Translations under genes and position numbers: made by a program
Notes under the pieces: model-generated
Databases searched by the model: none
Told to the model about the DNA's origin: nothing
What the model saw: only the letters and a program-made list of their open reading frames with translations
Origin: Candidatus Falkowbacteria bacterium LH_S3
GTDB taxonomy: Bacteria > Patescibacteriota > Patescibacteriia > Patescibacteriales > JAGXOH01
Length of the DNA: 6,510 nt
Assembly (NCBI GenBank): GCA_023659985.1
Contig: JAGXOH010000042.1
Coordinates: 1 to 6,510, forward strand
Direction: 5' to 3'
In this document: piece after piece, positions 1 to 4,643 of the stretch
Numbering within the stretch: position 1 is the stretch's first letter
Layout of the letters: the number at the start of each line of letters is the position of its first letter

Positions 1-64
1 TCTCAGCTCCGCCAGTATGAAGACCAGTTAAAACATACATTATTTTAATTTTTTGTGAATTCAT
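1..64 (-). CDS. GT4-type glycosyltransferase, N-terminal 21 codons only (runs off left edge)
   Basis: Only the first 21 residues are inside the window. They contain KIMYVLTGLHTGGAE, the typical first beta-strand and Gly-rich loop of GT-B fold glycosyltransferases of family GT4 (pattern K-hydrophobics-TG-L-x-x-GGAE). Family members transfer a sugar from a nucleotide-sugar donor onto a growing glycan or lipid-linked acceptor at the inner face of the membrane; donor and acceptor cannot be told from this fragment. The ATG overlaps the stop of the upstream AbrB-like gene by one base (TAATG), so translation is probably coupled and the two genes are probably co-transcribed. No separate ribosome binding site is evident. 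The family call rests on a short but characteristic motif; the rest of the protein is unseen. Confidence 0.72.
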   Translation of the reverse strand, partial: MNSQKIKIMYVLTGLHTGGAE

Positions 65-243
65 TATTCCCAATCCTTAAGAATGATTTTTTTATTTTTC
101 TCATCAACCTTCACCTGAAGTTTTTGGCCTTCTTGCCATCTGAATTTACGAATAACTTCAATAGGTAAAGTTATGCTGTAGGTGTGGCCTCCGCCAACTT
201 TAGCCAGTTTTCTGATGTTTTCTTCGCCTTCTTTTTTAGCCAT
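64..243 (-). CDS. SpoVT/AbrB-like (MazE-type) small DNA-binding protein
   Basis: A 59-residue ORF reading MAKKEGEENIRKLAKVGG and on through ITLPIEVIRKFRWQEGQ to a basic C-terminal strand ending KIILKDWE. This is the swapped-hairpin AbrB pattern: a K-x-G-G-G-x-x-YSITLP strand, a short helix with a Trp, then EGQ-L-x-V and a final hydrophobic strand. Such proteins dimerise and bind DNA, as transition-state regulators or as antitoxins; no toxin gene lies next to it here. The ATG start is fixed by an in-frame TAA four codons upstream. No Shine-Dalgarno sequence is seen. A strong inverted repeat and a -10 box lie just upstream, which fits autoregulation (inference). The stop codon overlaps the start of the glycosyltransferase gene. 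Very similar short proteins are common in Patescibacteria, to my recollection. Confidence 0.8.
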   Translation of the reverse strand: MAKKEGEENIRKLAKVGGGHTYSITLPIEVIRKFRWQEGQKLQVKVDEKNKKIILKDWE

Positions 244-260
244 AAAATTTGTTTAATAAA

Positions 261-282
261 TGTACAGAGCTATCTCTGTACA
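261..282. promoter_or_regulatory. Inverted repeat, candidate operator or leader hairpin of the AbrB-glycosyltransferase unit
   Basis: Perfect 9-bp arms TGTACAGAG (261-269) and CTCTGTACA (274-282) flank the 4-bp centre CTAT. The repeat sits between the predicted transcription start (about 297) and the ATG of the AbrB-like gene at 243, where an autorepressor operator is often found. As RNA it would form a stable 9-bp stem with a 4-nt loop; no T-run follows on the minus strand, so a terminator is unlikely. Whether it acts as a DNA site or an RNA structure is not decidable from sequence. Confidence 0.55.
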
Positions 283-293
283 TCTTTAAAAAC

Positions 294-309
294 ATATCGA
301 TATATTATA
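294..309 (-). promoter_or_regulatory. Predicted promoter -10 region for the AbrB-glycosyltransferase unit
   Basis: The minus strand has a perfect TATAAT at 309-304, 61 bp upstream of the ATG at 243. No good -35 hexamer is seen at 16-18 bp spacing (only T-rich sequence), so an activator or an unusual sigma preference is possible. Immediately downstream, 294-303 is the perfect 10-bp palindrome ATATCGATAT, which would lie between the -10 box and the start site. The position in a gap between genes, just before the AbrB-like gene, supports a real promoter; AT-richness makes chance matches possible. Confidence 0.5.
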
Positions 310-396
310 ACGATGTAGTAAATCTAAAAAGAAACATATTTACCTTGATTGGCTGATCCCGCCCCCCTAATATCTTTTTTTTGATGTAGGAGACGG

Positions 397-1293
397 CTAT
401 TTCTTCCAAATAGACAAGTCTTTGCCTATTAATTTTTCCAATTTTTGTATATCCTCTTGATATATTTGTTTTAAATATTCCTTGTCTTTGTTTTTTATGG
501 AAATATCCATGTTAGGATCTTGGTCCTCGGGTAGGAGTATCTTATTCTTACTTTGCACTCCTTTAAAGAAATCGTACAAGCCATATCTTTCCAGGACCTT
601 CTCCAGCCTGCTCTCCCTGGGTACGAATCTTCTGCTGATGTATAATATTTTACTGATGAGCGGTCTTTTGCTGATAAATTTCTTGTCGCCAGTAACATTA
701 ACTTTCCTGGTTAACGCTGCCGGGCGAAAATCCGGGTCCACCCCCAGGAATTCATAGATCTTACTTATCTCTTTTTGGGGATCATTCTTTATCTCTTCAT
801 AAATGGTAACCAAAATATTATCTTTGGGAAACAGATCAAAGTATTTTTTCAATTGTTCATAATATTTCCCCCTGCCAATAATTTCTTTGTCTTTTCTAAT
901 GGCTTGGCTGAAATTTTTGTAAACGCTCAGCCGGCCGTTTTGGCAAACACTGAACTTGTAATGGGAAGCCGCACGATCCACAGGATTTCGTAAGCAAGCT
1001 ATTATCTTTACATCAAGAAAATTTTTATATATTAATTCTGGAGCATCTTTAGAAAATATATACCTGGGTGTATATTCTCCTTTTACTTTGTCATGCGAAC
1101 AGTTATTGAAAAAAGCTTTATAGTACTCAAGCCCCTTTTTATAATTCTCAGGCCTATCAAAAAAATGAATTTCTTTCTTTGAGCTTCCGCAAATATCTGG
1201 GTGCTCAACCAAACATTGAAAAATCCAAGTAGTAGCTGCCTTCATTACTCCTATACCAATGAAATCCGGAGATTGTTTGTGGTTGTTTTCCAT
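397..1293 (-). CDS. P-loop sulfotransferase (PAPS-dependent), first of a tandem pair by coordinate
   Basis: 298 residues, the usual length for bacterial Sulfotransfer_1/3-type enzymes, which move the sulfuryl group of PAPS to a hydroxyl of a glycan or other acceptor. The 5'-phosphosulfate loop is GIGVMKAATTW (K18 near its centre); the usual K-x-G-[ST]-T has Ala in place of Gly at residue 20. K40-E41 in KEIHFF is in the position of the catalytic Glu. The 3'-phosphate loop is CLRNPVDRAASHY with R102 and S110. GKYYEQLKKYFDLFP (142-156) matches the G-x-Y-x-x-x-L-x-x-W/F motif of glycan sulfotransferases. No signal peptide or membrane segment is seen, so it should act in the cytoplasm. It lies 80 bp after the second sulfotransferase, with which it shares the C-terminal ending KDLSIWKK, so the two arose by duplication. 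ATG start; no clear Shine-Dalgarno. The acceptor is unknown; the neighbouring glycosyltransferase and GH130 genes suggest a carbohydrate. Confidence 0.88.
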   Translation of the reverse strand: MENNHKQSPDFIGIGVMKAATTWIFQCLVEHPDICGSSKKEIHFFDRPENYKKGLEYYKAFFNNCSHDKVKGEYTPRYIFSKDAPELIYKNFLDVKIIACLRNPVDRAASHYKFSVCQNGRLSVYKNFSQAIRKDKEIIGRGKYYEQLKKYFDLFPKDNILVTIYEEIKNDPQKEISKIYEFLGVDPDFRPAALTRKVNVTGDKKFISKRPLISKILYISRRFVPRESRLEKVLERYGLYDFFKGVQSKNKILLPEDQDPNMDISIKNKDKEYLKQIYQEDIQKLEKLIGKDLSIWKK

Positions 1294-1373
1294 TATTTAA
1301 CGTGTTATTTATTTTGAGAAAAATCCCTCTGGACTCCTACGGCACGGTAGAACGACAAGAAAATTATTGTGCC

Positions 1374-2252
1374 CTATTTTTTCCAAATGGAAAGATCTTT
1401 ATTTAATAATTGTTCCAATTCTTGGATCTCCTCTTTGTATGCATCAAATAACATCTGTCTTGTCTGTTCAGAGACCAACGGTTTTTGAAATTCTTTTCTA
1501 TTCCACTCCAATATCTTTTGTTTTAGCTTAAAAGGCCTGGAGATCTTATTCAGTATCTTTAACAAACTAGGATGTTTTTTCACCCTTTGATGGGCATTGC
1601 GGAGCCTTTTTTGCAGTTTCGGATAGTGGAAGCCGTGCGCGGCGTTGGCCTTTCGGGTCGCTGACTCGGGGCGGAAAGAATCGTCCGTTCCTAAGAATTC
1701 ATACAGCTTGGATGCTTCTTTATAAGGATGGCTGATCATCTCTTCCAGAATCATTACATAAATATTCTCTCGAGGGAAATTGTCCATCCATTTCCGGAGG
1801 CGGTCATAGTATATAGAACGGGGCTGGGCGTCCTTAAATCTTTCATATACAATCTTGTCAAAGTCGGCTCTTTCCATATCAATCTTGAATCTATAGTTGG
1901 ACATCACTTCTGAGATGCGCTTGTCCACCGGGTTGCGCATGATGATCAAGAGTTTAATGTCAGGATAAAATTTCTTGATATTCTCCAATGCCTCATCTTT
2001 ACTGATATACATCGGAGAGAATTCACCCCGTATTTTATCCCGGCCTGGCTGAAAGAATCTCTCCAAGCCTTTTATGTTTCTGGGGTTGCTTTCCAAATTT
2101 TGATTGATGAAAAAATTGGTTTCTTTGGTTTTGGACATACATATTTCTGGATGTTCTTCCAGGAGTTTATAAATCCAAGTACTGCCCGCCTTGGTGAAGC
2201 CGATACCGACGAAATCTAATCTAGGCTTGATTGTATTTTTTTCCAATGACAT
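1374..2252 (-). CDS. P-loop sulfotransferase (PAPS-dependent), second copy of the tandem pair
   Basis: 292 residues with all core sulfotransferase motifs. The phosphosulfate loop is GIGFTKAGSTW, a canonical K-x-G-[ST]-T with K21. E44 in KTKETNFF fits the catalytic Glu. The 3'-phosphate loop is IIMRNPVDKRISEV with R106 and S114. SIYYDRLRKWMDNFP (146-160) is the Y-x-x-x-L-x-x-W motif. The region 186-199 (EFLGTDDSFRPESA) also matches its neighbour. Over the first motif block, 21 of 36 residues match the sulfotransferase at 397-1293 by eye, and both end KDLSIWKK, so they are paralogues. This copy, with the standard P-loop, may be the more conventional enzyme. The ATG at 2252 gives the expected spacing to the P-loop. 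Upstream sequence is AT-rich without a convincing promoter; transcription may start in the 2253-2570 gap. Cytoplasmic, no signal peptide. Acceptor unknown, probably a sugar given the context. Confidence 0.9.
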   Translation of the reverse strand: MSLEKNTIKPRLDFVGIGFTKAGSTWIYKLLEEHPEICMSKTKETNFFINQNLESNPRNIKGLERFFQPGRDKIRGEFSPMYISKDEALENIKKFYPDIKLLIIMRNPVDKRISEVMSNYRFKIDMERADFDKIVYERFKDAQPRSIYYDRLRKWMDNFPRENIYVMILEEMISHPYKEASKLYEFLGTDDSFRPESATRKANAAHGFHYPKLQKRLRNAHQRVKKHPSLLKILNKISRPFKLKQKILEWNRKEFQKPLVSEQTRQMLFDAYKEEIQELEQLLNKDLSIWKK

Positions 2253-2282
2253 ATTTCAATTTTACCATTTCCACATTTATTT

Positions 2283-2555
2283 TCAATATAATGTATAGTA
2301 ACACCATAGGGTGACTGTACAGTTTCCTTTTGGGGAATAACTCCTCCATCTGGTTCTTTGGTTCAGGATGGAAACCCTTTTCACAGAAAAACCGTAAAAA
2401 CCATTAAAGTGGTTTATTTTTTGCCAAGCCAGATCTCGAGCCGCCTCTTTGTAGACCAGATAATCCTGGCATGACCGAGCCAGAGACAAACAGGAAATTT
2501 TATCCAGGGTATTGCGATAAAGCCAGTTCTTTTTACTTTCCAGGAAGCTCTCTCC
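2283..2555 (-). pseudogene. Decayed fragment of a YgjP-like (DUF45) metallopeptidase
   Basis: The reading frame is open from a TAG just upstream (2556-2558) to a TGA at 2283-2285, but has no ATG; a TTG at 2489 is the only weak start. Its translation includes YLVYKEAARDLAWQK, then HFNGFYGF, RVSILNQRTRW and SYSPKGN. This matches the centre of small YgjP/DUF45 (WLM, M48-like) zinc metallopeptidases, whose usual block is R-x-[AS]-I-[RK]-N-Q-x-[ST]-RWGSCS-x-KGN. Here RWGSCS has become RWRSYS, losing the conserved Gly and Cys. After KGN (about 2322) the similarity stops, and no HELCH-type zinc-binding sequence follows in any of the three frames before the sulfotransferase start. The N-terminal strand-rich part is missing too. 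I read it as a relic left by deletion, not a working gene. The family assignment is from memory of the motif. Confidence 0.6.
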
Positions 2556-2570
2556 CTATTTTACACCCAT

Positions 2571-2613
2571 AAAAAAAGGAACCGTTAATACTACCTCCCG
2601 GTATTATAGACGG
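2571..2613 (-). terminator. Probable intrinsic terminator after the GH130 gene pair
   Basis: On the minus strand, CCGT (2613-2610 side) pairs with ACGG (2585-2582), and inside it TAATAC pairs with GTATTA, with an inner ACC/GGT around GGGA and small bulges. The stem is followed by TTCCTTTTTTT (2581-2571). It lies about 100 bp beyond the stop codon of the 635-residue GH130 gene, where an operon end is expected, and before the sulfotransferases, suggesting these form a separate transcript. The stem is imperfect, so strength is uncertain. Nearer the stop, 2679-2699 holds a weaker AT-rich hairpin (AAGtAAGAA / TTCTTgCTT) without a T-tract. Confidence 0.5.
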
Positions 2614-2714
2614 CTACCTTTATTTTTTTGGCTCTCTTGCTTTTTTTTGATCCTGTAAAATATTTTTTTATCCCTGACAAGTAAGAATTTTTCTTGCTTC
2701 ATAAAACTGCCAGA

Positions 2715-4622
2715 TTAGTCCAATTCCTTTAATAATTTATTGAGTTGAACCACTGCCACGCCGATTACTTCATCTGCAGCCCCATAATAGACATAAAGAT
2801 TGTTCTTGATCTTTTCTGCCCCGCAAGGAAAGACCACGTTAGGCACCCGACCTTTCTTTTCATAATCAGCCAGAGGCTCAAAAATAGGATAATCAATCCG
2901 GCTCTTGATCTTTCTGGGGTCCTTAAGATCCAGAAGCATAGCACTCACCCGATAAATGGAATCCTTTTCCGAAATACCATGATAAAGCATCAACCACCCT
3001 TTCTTAGTCTTTATGGGCGGGCAAGACAGTCCTACTCTTTTGCCGTCCCATCTTCCCTTTCTCGGCTTGACCAGATCAGTATTCTTAAACTTACTCCTAT
3101 CCTTGAAGTTCAAATTGTCAACCAAGGAAACATCGATACTATTCTGCAATCTGTGGAAAATAGCGTATTTACCCTGAACTTTTTTTTCCAATATGCAAGC
3201 ATCTTTGTCATCGCTTCCCAAAGGAGATATCAATCTGGGCTTGTCCCAATTCCATTTCTTCTTTAAAAAATCCTTAGCCTTGATTCGGGTCATGGCCACT
3301 TGCGGAACTTTCACCCCGCTGAAGGCGGTATAAAGCATATAAATATAATCACCTATCTTGGTCAATCTAGGATCCTCGCAACCGGAATTATCCCCTTCTA
3401 TCTTTTTAATTTCAAATTCCTCTCTAGGGGTATAAATAGGATAATCCAATCTTTCCTCTATACTAACCCCATCTTTGCTCCGAGCATATCCTAAAACTGA
3501 AGTATTATCATCAGACATAGCCCGATAAACTAGATGAACCTGGTTATTCAACTTTATGGTTCCTGGGTTAAATACGGCTTTAGCCTCCCAATGATTGTCC
3601 TTTATGGGTTTCAAGATCGGGCCGCCTGGCACTCGCTTAAATTTCACCGGATCTGAGGCCGGAGCTATCATTTCCTTTAACAGCTTTTTAAGATCAAAAT
3701 TAGCCAAACAACAGCTGGTATCGGCAGCGCCATAGTATAAGTGAAGTTTACCCTTATCAGTCATAACCCCACTAGGGAAAATTATATTCTGAACTTCTCC
3801 GTTCAATTCATAATTCTCTTCCGGATTCAAGAGGCTGTCCTTGGTTCTTCCGATTATCTTTAAGGGATCTTTCAGATTAAGTAAAACCGCTTCCACTCCA
3901 AAAGAAGGGTAGGAGCTAAAATAATTCTTGATATAGGAATAGATAACCAACCACCCCTTAGAAGTTTTGATCGGCGGAGCTCCCACTTCAATTTGGTCCG
4001 AAGGCCTTTTCTGTAGAGATAAATTGTAGGTATTAATATCAGCTCTCCATTTGTGCCAATAGGATTGGTCCCAGATATCACTTTCTTTATCAAACTTAGC
4101 CAAACATATCTTAGAAGGCGGGATGTCAGTATCCACGGTCAAGATGCCCCAATACTTCCCCTTTATCTTTTCTGGAAATAAGCTCATAGCCTTGGAGTTA
4201 AAAGGGGTAACCAATCTCTTTTTTTCTATATTCTTTAGATCCCGGGAAAAGGCCACAGCTATTTTGATACCGCTTGGGATAAAGGGGTATTCAGAAAGCG
4301 CAGTATAGAAAATATAGTATTTATTACCAAGCTTCACCACTCTAGGGTCTTCACATCCGAATTTTTCCCAACCGAATTCCGGGCGAATGAATTGTTCCCT
4401 AGAAGTAAAATTGATACCATCCTTGCTTTTGACCCGCCCTACAGTGGAAAGCTTCATATCAGTTTCGGCATGATGAATATCCGGAGACATGGCGCGGTAG
4501 AACATATGAATCTCTCCATTGTGCTCCACTGGGCAACCATTAAAACTGGCCACTGCTTCCCAGCTATTATCCTGGTTTGGTGACAACAAGGGATTCTTGG
4601 GATGACGTTTCGCTATAACCAT
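2715..4622 (-). CDS. Tandem double-domain GH130 protein (mannoside phosphorylase/mannosidase family)
   Basis: 635 residues, about twice the usual 300-390 of GH130 enzymes, made of two complete five-bladed propeller modules (about 1-318 and 325-635). GH130 members phosphorolyse or hydrolyse beta-1,4- or beta-1,2-mannosides. Module 2 has the full signature: VYRAMS (R367), GCEDPR (414-419; D417 in the position of the general acid), DDKDAC (K473), FHR (H490-R491), CPPIKTKKGWLMLYHG (H548), NVVFPCG and YYGAAD. In phosphorylases such Lys/Arg/His residues contact phosphate; placing that role on these residues is my inference. Module 1 keeps FYRAMS (R43), GCEDPR (89-94, D92) and K144, but has LT (161-162) for HR and YSY (228-230) for YHG, so it may be a hydrolase, a binding domain or inactive. 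No signal peptide, so cytoplasmic. ATG start, 21 bp after the other GH130 gene, surely one operon. Linkage specificity is unknown. Confidence 0.87.
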   Translation of the reverse strand: MVIAKRHPKNPLLSPNQDNSWEAVASFNGCPVEHNGEIHMFYRAMSPDIHHAETDMKLSTVGRVKSKDGINFTSREQFIRPEFGWEKFGCEDPRVVKLGNKYYIFYTALSEYPFIPSGIKIAVAFSRDLKNIEKKRLVTPFNSKAMSLFPEKIKGKYWGILTVDTDIPPSKICLAKFDKESDIWDQSYWHKWRADINTYNLSLQKRPSDQIEVGAPPIKTSKGWLVIYSYIKNYFSSYPSFGVEAVLLNLKDPLKIIGRTKDSLLNPEENYELNGEVQNIIFPSGVMTDKGKLHLYYGAADTSCCLANFDLKKLLKEMIAPASDPVKFKRVPGGPILKPIKDNHWEAKAVFNPGTIKLNNQVHLVYRAMSDDNTSVLGYARSKDGVSIEERLDYPIYTPREEFEIKKIEGDNSGCEDPRLTKIGDYIYMLYTAFSGVKVPQVAMTRIKAKDFLKKKWNWDKPRLISPLGSDDKDACILEKKVQGKYAIFHRLQNSIDVSLVDNLNFKDRSKFKNTDLVKPRKGRWDGKRVGLSCPPIKTKKGWLMLYHGISEKDSIYRVSAMLLDLKDPRKIKSRIDYPIFEPLADYEKKGRVPNVVFPCGAEKIKNNLYVYYGAADEVIGVAVVQLNKLLKELD

Positions 4623-4643
4623 ATAATTTTTAATTAAATTAAA
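4623..4643 (-). other. A/T-only intergenic spacer with TTTAA repeats
   Basis: All 21 bases between the stop of the upstream GH130 gene and the ATG of the downstream one are A or T; 5-bp TTTAA units repeat about three times on the minus strand, partly overlapping the upstream stop codon. There is no Shine-Dalgarno sequence, so the downstream gene must be translated by an A/T-rich leaderless-like or coupled mode. Probably low-complexity spacer, not a protein site. Confidence 0.45.

Noticed and set aside
391..399. AGACGGCTA at 391-399 repeated at 2608-2616, possible attachment repeats
   Set aside because: A 9-bp match between two places in a window of this size is expected many times by chance, and no integrase or wider repeat accompanies it.
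482..993. Plus-strand open frames of 72-91 codons within the first sulfotransferase
   Set aside because: They are antisense to a protein with clear P-loop and 3'-phosphate motifs and show no family signature.
1294..1373. CTAC/GTAG hairpin between the sulfotransferases as a terminator
   Set aside because: Arms of only 4 bp, no T-tract after it, and the two genes are close paralogues likely read together.
2745..3266. 173-codon open frame on the plus strand
   Set aside because: It lies wholly opposite the second GH130 module, whose motifs are unmistakable; its translation shows no recognisable domain and it has no promoter or ribosome site.
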